From Flavobacteriales bacterium UBA7666 (lineage in GTDB: Bacteria > Bacteroidota > Bacteroidia > Flavobacteriales_D > Crocinitomicaceae): a stretch of DNA of 64,000 nt. The stretch lies in the NCBI GenBank assembly GCA_002483265.1, contig DLHO01000025.1:124001-188000 (forward strand), given 5' to 3'. A program made the position numbers and the translations under genes. The notes beneath the pieces are model-generated. The model worked only from the letters and a program-made list of their open reading frames with translations. It did not search any database and was not told the DNA's origin. Of the stretch, positions 52,930 to 60,846 are shown piece after piece. Position 1 is the first letter of the stretch, and each line of letters begins with the position of its first letter.

Positions 52930-55434
52930 TTAAATAGATAGAATGGCCTGAGAAATTTCTGATGGAGTTTTATCTGTAATATCGATCAGGATAATGTCGG
53001 AAACAGTGCTCTTCCCTTTTTTAGGTTTAGAAACACCAATTTCTTTCGGACCAAGATTAAATACTAAGATCGTAGATTGGAAGCAACGGATGCGGGAATT
53101 TATTCCTGTTTCCATATAGAAATTCATGGTAGGATCAATAGAAATGACTGATTCGGGAGTCTTATGTGATTTTCCGTTTTGATCCGTCAGTTTTTGACCT
53201 GCAAAGACTGAAAAATCCGGACTGTTTCGTTGAAAGAAATCGCAATTGACCAATCCAAAAGTGCTCAATCCAAAATTCAGCTGATTGGGAGAAGCCCAAG
53301 GATTGATCCCGAATAATTGATTGATTCGAACAGCTTCTGTTGTAATCAGCCTTTGTCTAAGCGTACTTTCTGCAAGTTTTAATTGCTCATCCAATGAGTT
53401 TTGATATTTCAGTTCCTCTTTTTTATCAAGGGTACCGGCTTGTTTGACAGAAGATTGAAACTTCTGCGTATTCTTCTGAATTTGCTTGTTCGAACCACCC
53501 GCTAATGCAACAGGAAGACTAACCAAAGAATCCCGGTATCTGAAGTTTAATCGGTAATTGTCATGCGAAGGATCCGGTTCGATCGTTAAACGGTTCATTA
53601 AACGCGGAATGAATTTTTTGGAATCACGGCTTTTGAACTTTTTTACATGCCATGCTTTTGTTTCTTTTTTCATGACTTTAAGCTGCTTTTTCATTTCCTT
53701 GCTCACGATGGTATCAATCACCCATTTCTGTTTGGTCATCAATTTTCCTAAAGCATTGCTTCGGTTATGTGTCACTGCAGCTGCATTGGATTGAGCAGGA
53801 ATAAAATCAGAGAATAAAGAAATCTCCGTTCTGTCAAAGCGTGAAAACTTGGGATAAATAGCAAAGATTCGGTCATTATAAACACGCGGAACCAAATTTT
53901 TCATGTCCAGCCGATTAATAGAATCAATGACGCGCTGAAGTCGTGCTGCTAAATTGTTGGTGTTAACGGTAGGTGAGATGGTATTCCATTGAGCGGTTTG
54001 CGAATTAAATGCATACAATCCACCCGGACTTTGTGGCTGGAGATTTCCAACGGAAGCTTGAATCAGATTTTCCGGATTGGGTTGCAATACCTCGTTGTTT
54101 TCTCCTTTCGCTTCAAATTTCAGCATTCCATTGGAAGCAAAGAGCTCTTGCTGATTGTTTTCATTGAATGCCATCGGAATCCCTGCCAAAGCAGTTTGGA
54201 TCGGATCATCGTAAACAGTTAATTCAATAGCTACTTTTCCATTGTAAAGTTTTCCTTTTGAATCCAAAAAGGCATTTTCAGGAATTTCAAGTGCTACATT
54301 CTTTTCAGAAATTGTACTTGCAGCATCAGATTGAATGGTGATCTTCTTTGCCGGGATTTGAATGATCGGTTCTACTTTGTTGGCAATCATTTTTTCCGTT
54401 ACATCACTGGTTCCGGTAATGATTTGAGTAGTTGGTAATTCCAGCTTCAATTTTGCCAATTGATCTTTGTTGAAACTCGTATTCGAAATGTCCAGAATTT
54501 GTAGTTTTTTCAACGGATAAAGTTGTGGAATTTGAGCTTGATCAGTGTTTTTTAGAATCAGCACACTCAATGCTTTCAGTTTTTCCAGTCCCGGAGGAAT
54601 GGAAGAGTTGGTCAATTCTAGTTTCGATACCTTGTCGAATTGCTTGATTTTTTCGGGAGAAAACCAGCTTGGTGAATGAGTCAGAGCTACTGTTTTAATC
54701 GTAGAAAAACGTGTGAAATCAATTTTTACCGGCTTTTTCACGTCGCTGAGTTCCAAGCGCTCTAAATTCATTTTAGTAAGTGTCTGAATACTGTTTGAAG
54801 TTAATTCATCTCCGTCGATTGCAAGATCTTTCAGTTGTTTGCTTTCTCCGATACTCAAAACCAGGTTATTGGCACTTAATCCCGAGTTATCGGAAATGTC
54901 TAGTTTTTCCAGAGACCAAAGCGCACCCAATTCATTTCCCTGAATCTTAATTTCATTTTTAGAAACATTGAGTTCTCTTAGATTAGACAGATACATCATT
55001 TCCACCGGAATATCTATTAAATTGTTGTCGGAGATATCGAGTTGAATGAGCTTGGATAAACTTTGAAGCCCCGACCAAATGAACGACAATTGATTGCTGC
55101 TTAGGTTCAATTGTTCCAGATTGGGAAATGCCTTTCCGATTGAACCGATTTTCCATGGATTGTAAGAAGCGTGGGAAAGATTCAATTCTTTTAATGAAGG
55201 AATGGAAACATTCGCAGCAACTTCTATGACCGGATTGTAAGACAAGTCCAATACCTGAAGAGCAGTGAACTGATTGAAACTCGTGTCAATGAGCGTAAGC
55301 GGAGAATTCGTTAAATGAAGCTCCTGAACCTGGCGTGGCGACTTTTTTGCTTCTTCCAAGGAATAACAAACCTTGCACTGAGCATTTGCGTAACTTGCAA
55401 GAAGTAAAATGATTGGGGTGATTAACTGCTTCAT
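52930..55434 (-). CDS. Secreted leucine-rich-repeat protein
   Basis: 834 residues. Signal peptide MKQLITPIILLLASYANAQ. Leucine-rich repeats fill about 35-340 (LQVLDLSYNPVI, LKELNLSHASYNP, LEQLNLSSNQLS, LRELNVSKNEIKI, LEKLDISDNSGLS and more). A region at about 360-480 (LEIPENAFLDSKGKLYNGKV followed by AIELTVYDDPIQTALAGIPM) resembles the beta-rich ZU5-like domains common in Bacteroidota surface proteins. The last third is charged and not recognised; it contains FQRNSPDFSVFAGQKLTDQNG and ends ISQAILSI. No T9SS signal and no lipobox, so it is probably periplasmic. The LRRs suggest protein binding. Co-transcribed with the 269-residue protein, 2 bp downstream. Confidence 0.85.
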   Translation of the reverse strand: MKQLITPIILLLASYANAQCKVCYSLEEAKKSPRQVQELHLTNSPLTLIDTSFNQFTALQVLDLSYNPVIEVAANVSIPSLKELNLSHASYNPWKIGSIGKAFPNLEQLNLSSNQLSFIWSGLQSLSKLIQLDISDNNLIDIPVEMMYLSNLRELNVSKNEIKIQGNELGALWSLEKLDISDNSGLSANNLVLSIGESKQLKDLAIDGDELTSNSIQTLTKMNLERLELSDVKKPVKIDFTRFSTIKTVALTHSPSWFSPEKIKQFDKVSKLELTNSSIPPGLEKLKALSVLILKNTDQAQIPQLYPLKKLQILDISNTSFNKDQLAKLKLELPTTQIITGTSDVTEKMIANKVEPIIQIPAKKITIQSDAASTISEKNVALEIPENAFLDSKGKLYNGKVAIELTVYDDPIQTALAGIPMAFNENNQQELFASNGMLKFEAKGENNEVLQPNPENLIQASVGNLQPQSPGGLYAFNSQTAQWNTISPTVNTNNLAARLQRVIDSINRLDMKNLVPRVYNDRIFAIYPKFSRFDRTEISLFSDFIPAQSNAAAVTHNRSNALGKLMTKQKWVIDTIVSKEMKKQLKVMKKETKAWHVKKFKSRDSKKFIPRLMNRLTIEPDPSHDNYRLNFRYRDSLVSLPVALAGGSNKQIQKNTQKFQSSVKQAGTLDKKEELKYQNSLDEQLKLAESTLRQRLITTEAVRINQLFGINPWASPNQLNFGLSTFGLVNCDFFQRNSPDFSVFAGQKLTDQNGKSHKTPESVISIDPTMNFYMETGINSRIRCFQSTILVFNLGPKEIGVSKPKKGKSTVSDIILIDITDKTPSEISQAILSI

Positions 55435-55580
55435 GTGAGACCTTTTATTGGGTTAACAGAAACAGATGTCTAAATATTGGAAGGGTAAACACCTTTTTTG
55501 AAGAAAAAGAATAAATCCAGATTCCTACCGAATATTGAGAACTCCCGAATGAGAATTAGTTTTAACTACGTAATTCGTAA

Positions 55581-56180
55581 TTATCCTTTCTTAATCGCTT
55601 CCCACGTTTGATACATTTTGTCCTGGCTTGGTCTATTTTCTTCTATTTCCTCCAATGGCTCGCAAGGAATCAATGTTTCGTAGCATTCTTTGGGCAATGC
55701 CTGATACAAAGCTGTTCCTTTGGTTTTCCATGCAATCATTTCATCAGAAACTTCCTTGATTACTTTTGCAGGATTCCCAACAACCAAACTTCTTCTTGGG
55801 ATGATGGTATTTGCAGGAACAAAACACAAAGCGCCAATGATGCATTCGTCTTCGATTACTACGTCGTCCATAATCACTGAATTCATTCCAATCAGACAGT
55901 TTTCTCCGATTGTTCCACCATGTACAATTGCTCCATGACCAATGTGCGCGCCTTTCTTTAGAGTAACGGTTGTTCCGGGAAACATGTGAATGGTACAATT
56001 CTCCTGAACGTTACATCCGTCTTCAATAATGATTTGTCCCCAATCTCCTCTGATTGCAGCTCCCGGACCGATGTATACGTTTTCGCCAATAATTACATTG
56101 CCAGTTACTGCAGCTTGTGGATGAATAAAACTGGATTTTTTAACAACTGGGACAAAACCATTGAATGAATATACCGCCAT
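55581..56180 (-). CDS. Gamma-carbonic-anhydrase-like hexapeptide protein (PaaY type)
   Basis: 199 residues. Left-handed beta-helix of hexapeptide repeats from about 15-145 (AAVTGNVIIGENVYIGPGAAIRGDWG and on), with the three metal-site histidines in NCTIHMFPG and AHIGHGAIVHGG conserved. A C-terminal helix carries the tail PSQDKMYQTWEAIKKG. The PaaY branch has been proposed to act as a thioesterase linked to phenylacetate catabolism or as carbonic anhydrase; no paa genes are seen here. Cytoplasmic trimer expected. It diverges from tag, 42 bp apart. Confidence 0.85.
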   Translation of the reverse strand: MAVYSFNGFVPVVKKSSFIHPQAAVTGNVIIGENVYIGPGAAIRGDWGQIIIEDGCNVQENCTIHMFPGTTVTLKKGAHIGHGAIVHGGTIGENCLIGMNSVIMDDVVIEDECIIGALCFVPANTIIPRRSLVVGNPAKVIKEVSDEMIAWKTKGTALYQALPKECYETLIPCEPLEEIEENRPSQDKMYQTWEAIKKG

Positions 56181-56222
56181 GAATACCTATTTTTGGTAAA
56201 AATATGAAATCAAACTGGCAAA

Positions 56223-56747
56223 ATGAGTTATTGTGATTATGTTTTAACCAAACCAAAAGACGATCATCACCGTATATATCATGATTTTCATTATGGCACG
56301 CCAATTGAAGATGATAACGAGCTTTTCGGACGTTTAATTCTGGAAATTAATCAGGCAGGTTTGTCTTGGGATATAATTTTAAAGAAGCAAACAAACTTTT
56401 CTGAAGCTTTTGACGTTTATAGAATAGATAAGATTGCTAATTACCAGGAGGATAAAGTAAATGAATTACTTCAGAATGCCGGGATAATCAGGAATAAACT
56501 GAAAATAAATGCAGTTATTTACAATGCAAATCAGGTATTGTTAATACAAAAAGAATTTGGTAGCTTTAAGCTTTGGTTAGACAGCCACTTAGGGAAATCG
56601 AAAGAAGAATGGGTAAAATTATTTAAGAAGCATTTTAAATTCGTAGGTGGAGAGATTGTGAATGAATTTTTGATGAGTACCGGTTATCTTCCGGGAGCGC
56701 ATCACCCAAATTGTTTTAGATATAAAGAATTAATTATAGCGTCATGA
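56223..56747 (+). CDS. tag: DNA-3-methyladenine glycosylase I
   Basis: 174 residues of the helix-hairpin-helix-like Tag family. Zinc and base-recognition residues are visible: Cys 4 in MSYCDYV, YHDFHYGTP near residue 20 with the family's YHD motif, LSWDIILKKQTNFSEAF, and the C-terminal HHPNCF that completes the zinc site. It removes 3-methyladenine from alkylated DNA to start base-excision repair. The length is slightly below E. coli Tag (187). Its stop overlaps the start of the barrel gene by 4 nt (ATGA), suggesting coupled expression. Confidence 0.93.
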   Translation: MSYCDYVLTKPKDDHHRIYHDFHYGTPIEDDNELFGRLILEINQAGLSWDIILKKQTNFSEAFDVYRIDKIANYQEDKVNELLQNAGIIRNKLKINAVIYNANQVLLIQKEFGSFKLWLDSHLGKSKEEWVKLFKKHFKFVGGEIVNEFLMSTGYLPGAHHPNCFRYKELIIAS

Positions 56748-57400
56748 GAACAAAAATTTTACTACCAATAATCTTAGTGATTGTTAGCTTTTCTGCAAAA
56801 GCACAGGTTGGTTTGATGATCGGACCTGGTTTAAATTACGGTTTTGGCTCTGGTCAGTTGTTCAAGACATTGAATTTAGGGGTTGAGATCCCACGGGACG
56901 AAAACGCTTCTATTCTGATTCGCGCGTATGCAAGTTTGAAAAACTCAAAAACAGATTCTACATTTGCTGAAGCTATTGATTTGGGTACAAGCCCTTCTGT
57001 GATGATGGTCAATGTGAAAAATGGAGTCACTCAATTCGGAATTCAGGGAGGAACAAGAAGATACTTTATCGGTTCTAACTTTGATTATGGTTTTGGCTTG
57101 TATGGAGGAACCGTGTTTGATTTTTCATTCTACAAATTATCAACTAAAGTAATCGATCCGATTGACGTGAATGCATATAGATTACAAAGCTCAAACAAGG
57201 GAAGTGTATTCTTGTTGAGTTTCGGACTTCAGGGAGGTGTGAAGAAACAATTTGCATTTGGAACCTTGTTCACGGATCTTTCGCTGTCTTATGCAATCGT
57301 TGCTGCCGGATCGTCTAAACTTTCAGGAGATGCAGGTTCTCAGGTATCAGCATTGAATTTCGGTTGGACAATCGGATTTAGAAAAGACATATTCTTCTGA
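56744..57400 (+). CDS. Outer-membrane beta-barrel protein downstream of tag
   Basis: 218 residues. Signal peptide MRTKILLPIILVIVSFSAKAQ. Amphipathic strands (VGLMIGPGLNYGFGSGQ, FGIQGGTRRYFIGSNFDYGFGLYGG, VFLLSFGLQGGVKKQFAFGTLFTDLSLSYAIV) and a C-terminal aromatic (GFRKDIFF) mark a small barrel. No family with known function is recognised. It overlaps tag by 4 nt, an odd pairing of a repair enzyme and a membrane protein. A terminator-like hairpin follows. Confidence 0.75.
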   Translation: MRTKILLPIILVIVSFSAKAQVGLMIGPGLNYGFGSGQLFKTLNLGVEIPRDENASILIRAYASLKNSKTDSTFAEAIDLGTSPSVMMVNVKNGVTQFGIQGGTRRYFIGSNFDYGFGLYGGTVFDFSFYKLSTKVIDPIDVNAYRLQSSNKGSVFLLSFGLQGGVKKQFAFGTLFTDLSLSYAIVAAGSSKLSGDAGSQVSALNFGWTIGFRKDIFF

Positions 57401-57413
57401 TAAATTTAAAAGC

Positions 57414-57548
57414 TTGACTTCGACTCCGCTCAGTCACCTTTTAAAATAAAGAAAATAGATTGCTTGGTGGTTGGGAATTCTCGACCACCTTTTTTTATTT
57501 TGGAATAATTGAATTATGAGCCCGGTGACTGAGCGGAGTCGAAGTCAA
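57414..57548. repeat. Perfect 25-bp inverted repeat pair with conserved-loop hairpins
   Basis: Left arm 57414-57438 and right arm 57524-57548 are exact reverse complements, separated by 85 bp. Each arm is itself a hairpin: TGACT, loop TCGACTCCGCTC, AGTCA. The right arm overlaps the kinase stop codon (57545-57547), so the gene end and the repeat share bases. A third copy with a covarying stem is at 52152-52173. Confidence 0.9.
57466..57497 (+). terminator. Terminator inside the inverted-repeat interval
   Basis: GGTGGTTG and CGACCACC form an 8-bp stem (one wobble) with an 8-nt loop, followed by eight T. It is suited to end the tag-barrel transcript. Confidence 0.75.
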
Positions 57549-58435
57549 AAGAGCCACCAGTTTTTTTTCTGTTCGCTCAGCTGCTTTTCGAAATCTTTAA
57601 TAAACTCAGAATAAGAGCTGTATCGTTTGTTCATTCCTTTGAGTAATGCCGTTTTTAATTCTTCAGCACCTAATTTGTTGGGAGGAACAGTGAATTGGTG
57701 TTTTCCTGCCAGTTTCTGTAAAACTTCATTGAATGCTTTGTACTTTGAATCGAGATTGGGCAGGGGATAGGTCAATTGCAAGTTGGTTGTAATACTTGGA
57801 TTCGGGTCGATCAGTGGCATTCTTCCTTGTAAACAGGTCCAACAGCTTACTCCTAAAGCAAAATAATCTGTACGGGGATCAACGAGCTCCAACTGATTCA
57901 ATAATAACTCAGGTGCAGCAAATCCCAAAGGAAAGAGTGTCTTTCTTGTTTCTGTTTCGTTCTTATTCAAAGCCAATCCAAAATCAATCAAGGATACCCG
58001 AAGTCCTTTTGATGTATCCACAATAATATTTCCCGGCTTAATATCTAAATGGTAGATTTTATTTTGGTGAATGTGCTCCAGAATTGGTTCAAGTTGTTCC
58101 AGTACTTCGAATAATTTTTTGGGCTTTTCTTTTGATCTGAATTGTTCCAGATAATCTCCCAGCGTAATTCCGTTTTGAAAGGATTTGAATAAAAAGATCT
58201 CTGAGTCACTTTCAAAAAAATCAAGCGTTTCAGGTAAGCCATCAACAATAAAGGAAAAAGCGGCCTCCTTTCTCAAGCGGTCTTGAACTACCAGATTGTC
58301 GTCTGTCTTCTGAACCATTTTGAGAATAGACTTGACACCTGAAATTTTGCTTTCAGTTAGAAATATATGTGCAAATTTCCGTTTTTTATTTCCGTCTATT
58401 TGCTCCAGAATTCGGTATTTATCGGCAGGATTCAT
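57545..58435 (-). CDS. Serine/threonine protein kinase
   Basis: 296 residues, single eukaryotic-like kinase domain. Visible motifs: Lys 39 in GVKSILKMVQKT as candidate ATP-binding Lys, HLDIKPGNIIVD with catalytic Asp 131 and Asn 136, the metal-binding LIDFGLA (Asp 151), and AAPELLL with TDYFALGVSCWTCLQGRMPL. The glycine-rich loop is degenerate (ILEQIDGNKKRKFAHIFL) and HRD is HLD. No membrane segment or sensor domain, so it is a soluble kinase. The start overlaps the TonB receptor gene by 4 nt, making it the last gene of the DUF4856-imelysin-HTTM-receptor operon. A role in signalling metal status is possible but unproven. Confidence 0.9.
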   Translation of the reverse strand: MNPADKYRILEQIDGNKKRKFAHIFLTESKISGVKSILKMVQKTDDNLVVQDRLRKEAAFSFIVDGLPETLDFFESDSEIFLFKSFQNGITLGDYLEQFRSKEKPKKLFEVLEQLEPILEHIHQNKIYHLDIKPGNIIVDTSKGLRVSLIDFGLALNKNETETRKTLFPLGFAAPELLLNQLELVDPRTDYFALGVSCWTCLQGRMPLIDPNPSITTNLQLTYPLPNLDSKYKAFNEVLQKLAGKHQFTVPPNKLGAEELKTALLKGMNKRYSSYSEFIKDFEKQLSEQKKNWWLF

Positions 58436-60846
58436 CGCTTTACTTCAATAGTAAATTGCAATGTACCATAAAATGTTATACCATCAGAAGGAAGAATTCC
58501 CGGACCAGGGTAAGCAGTTGCTCTCCTTGTGTAGTAAGATGAATTCAATAAATTATTTACGCCGGCTTCCAATTGGAAATACTTCTTGAAGGTATAGCGC
58601 GCACTGAGATCCATGACGAAATAAGCCGGAATTTCTCCGATTACCGCATCACCACTACCGATTTTCGAATTCGTAGCGTCGCTGAATTGTGCCGAATTGT
58701 AAGATCCCTGAATTTGTACCTGCCAGTTTTTTGCACGGACTTTTAAACCACTTTTAAGCATAATAGGGCTCACATATTCTACTTGCTTTCCAACATAGCT
58801 TTTCTCTCTGGATGAAATATAAGTGGCATGGATATAAGAGAAATTCACGAAAATAGACGAACCGATTCTGGAACTGTCTATGAATGCTTTGATGAAATCA
58901 AACTCTACAAAACATTCTACTCCTGAGTTCAATGCATTTCCAATATTTGTACGAATCTTCTTGGTTGTATTGGGTTGTGGAGCCAATCCAATTTTGTCCC
59001 CATAAAACAAGGTAAATACCGCTAAATCTGTGTAGAAATACTTCCCGATAAATCCTCTCCAACCCAATTCCGTTGTGTTTCCATATTCATCCTTGATCAA
59101 TGAATCGACAATGATGTTGGGGTTTGCTACGCGGATATCAGAGAAATTGACAGCGCGGTAATTTTGACAGAAATTGATGTAGGCATTTGAATACTTTCCG
59201 GTTTTAAAAGATGCTCCGGCTCCTCCAAGTGGAATAGATCTGCTGATGGAGTTCGAACTTTCAATTTTTACAGTACTTAAAGTATCCAAAGTAAGCGGGT
59301 GAATGGCGTATTGATTATAATAACCGCTAGCCGAACTCTTGATAAACTCGAAACGTAAACCGGCATTTACTGTCCATCGATCTCCTAAGAACCAAATATT
59401 ATCTGTAAACGCTGCAAAATTTTCGGAAGGAAACCGGAAATCTGAATTTTCCATTTCAGAGGGATTATTGAATCTGAAATCCGAACCATTTCCGTCAGTT
59501 GCCAAACCTTGAAGATTGGTTGTTTGACCCCTGTAGTAACGAGCTCCGACAAGGAATGCGCTTTCGTGTTTCTGTTTCTTGCGCAATTTGTAGCGTTGTA
59601 AAATACGGGCTTCAATACCGGTATTCTTAAAATCGCCGGCAATCAGATCGCGTTTTCCGCCAGGATCGGCAGTACTTATTTTTCCTAGATATCCAAGAGA
59701 ATAACGGTCAGAGAGCATTCCGAATGCCCGAATATTCAGGTACGTTTTTTTTGAAAGTTTCGAATCGAAATGAAGCGCCAAAATATTCCAGTCTACTTTA
59801 AACCAGTTTCGGTCGCGGACGCTTTGTTTCGGATCTTCTTCAAATTGTTTATCCGTTAATCCTCCCGGCTGCTTTGCCAGATAAGTCATCCGGGTATATT
59901 CCAAACGGATCTGATTGTTTTCATTGATGTGATAACCCAACTGAACAAATCCCTGCTGCTGAGTGAAGTCGGAATTGGGTCTGTAACCATTTCCCGTTTT
60001 TAACTGATAATATCCCTGATATTGAAATCGGCCTGCCGTTCCTGAAATGCGGTTGAATGTTCCGAAATAGCCGTAGTTTCCTACTGTATTTCTGGTCGTG
60101 AATTGGAATGGACTATTTTGAACCGGATCTTTGATAATGAAATTCATCAATCCACCAAATTGAGTTCCGTATTGCAAACTCGCCGAACCGCGGATAATTT
60201 CAATAGCTTGTAAAGCTTCCAGAGGCGGAGTGTAGTAACTTTCCGGATATCCAAGCGCATCTGCAGAAATATCGTATCCGTTTTGTCTCGTATTGAAATT
60301 GGCTGCTCTGTTGGGGCTCAATCCTCTTCCTCCAACACCCATTTGGATTCCGGCACCATCACTTTCCCAAATATTTAATCCGGGAACTTTTGCAAACAAT
60401 TCTCTGGGATTGGCACTTGATTTGGCTCCTCCCTGACGTTCTGTTTCAATGAGTGTATTTGTTCCCGTAGCGATCTGAACTCCTTTTATAGCAGGAATAA
60501 AGCCGATGTCAAAATAATGTAAGCGCTTACTACGGATTTCTACCTCTTCAACCGCCTTGGAAGTTTGAACCTCGATAACTGTTTTTGGAGCAACAATTCC
60601 GTTCAGAACATACACCAAGGTGTCAATTTCATCCCCGTAAATGATCAAAGATCCTTTATCGCATGGAATTTGGAATTTCCCCTGTTCATCCGTCATGGTT
60701 TTTTTTTCACCGCATTGCACAAAAATTCCGAATTGTGGACTCTTCGTTTGATCGATAATTGTTCCTTCGAAGTTTTGAGACCAGGAAAGGGAAACAAGAA
60801 CAGAAAACAGAAAGGAAAGACTTAATTTTCGAGAGGTAAAATCCAT
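58432..60846 (-). CDS. TonB-dependent receptor of the imelysin operon (FecA-like)
   Basis: 804 residues. Signal peptide MDFTSRKLSLSFLFSVLVSLSWSQ, a short carboxypeptidase-regulatory-like domain (about 25-100), then a plug with ETERQGGAKSSANPRELFAKVPGLNIWE, NGYDISADALGYPESYY and EIIRGSASLQYGTQFGGLMNFIIKDP, and a large barrel ending LQFTIEVKR. This looks like the receptor type used for ferric citrate and other metal chelates. Its start lies 25 bp inside the HTTM gene and its stop overlaps the kinase start. Substrate inferred as metal chelate from the imelysin neighbourhood. Confidence 0.92.
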   Translation of the reverse strand: MDFTSRKLSLSFLFSVLVSLSWSQNFEGTIIDQTKSPQFGIFVQCGEKKTMTDEQGKFQIPCDKGSLIIYGDEIDTLVYVLNGIVAPKTVIEVQTSKAVEEVEIRSKRLHYFDIGFIPAIKGVQIATGTNTLIETERQGGAKSSANPRELFAKVPGLNIWESDGAGIQMGVGGRGLSPNRAANFNTRQNGYDISADALGYPESYYTPPLEALQAIEIIRGSASLQYGTQFGGLMNFIIKDPVQNSPFQFTTRNTVGNYGYFGTFNRISGTAGRFQYQGYYQLKTGNGYRPNSDFTQQQGFVQLGYHINENNQIRLEYTRMTYLAKQPGGLTDKQFEEDPKQSVRDRNWFKVDWNILALHFDSKLSKKTYLNIRAFGMLSDRYSLGYLGKISTADPGGKRDLIAGDFKNTGIEARILQRYKLRKKQKHESAFLVGARYYRGQTTNLQGLATDGNGSDFRFNNPSEMENSDFRFPSENFAAFTDNIWFLGDRWTVNAGLRFEFIKSSASGYYNQYAIHPLTLDTLSTVKIESSNSISRSIPLGGAGASFKTGKYSNAYINFCQNYRAVNFSDIRVANPNIIVDSLIKDEYGNTTELGWRGFIGKYFYTDLAVFTLFYGDKIGLAPQPNTTKKIRTNIGNALNSGVECFVEFDFIKAFIDSSRIGSSIFVNFSYIHATYISSREKSYVGKQVEYVSPIMLKSGLKVRAKNWQVQIQGSYNSAQFSDATNSKIGSGDAVIGEIPAYFVMDLSARYTFKKYFQLEAGVNNLLNSSYYTRRATAYPGPGILPSDGITFYGTLQFTIEVKR

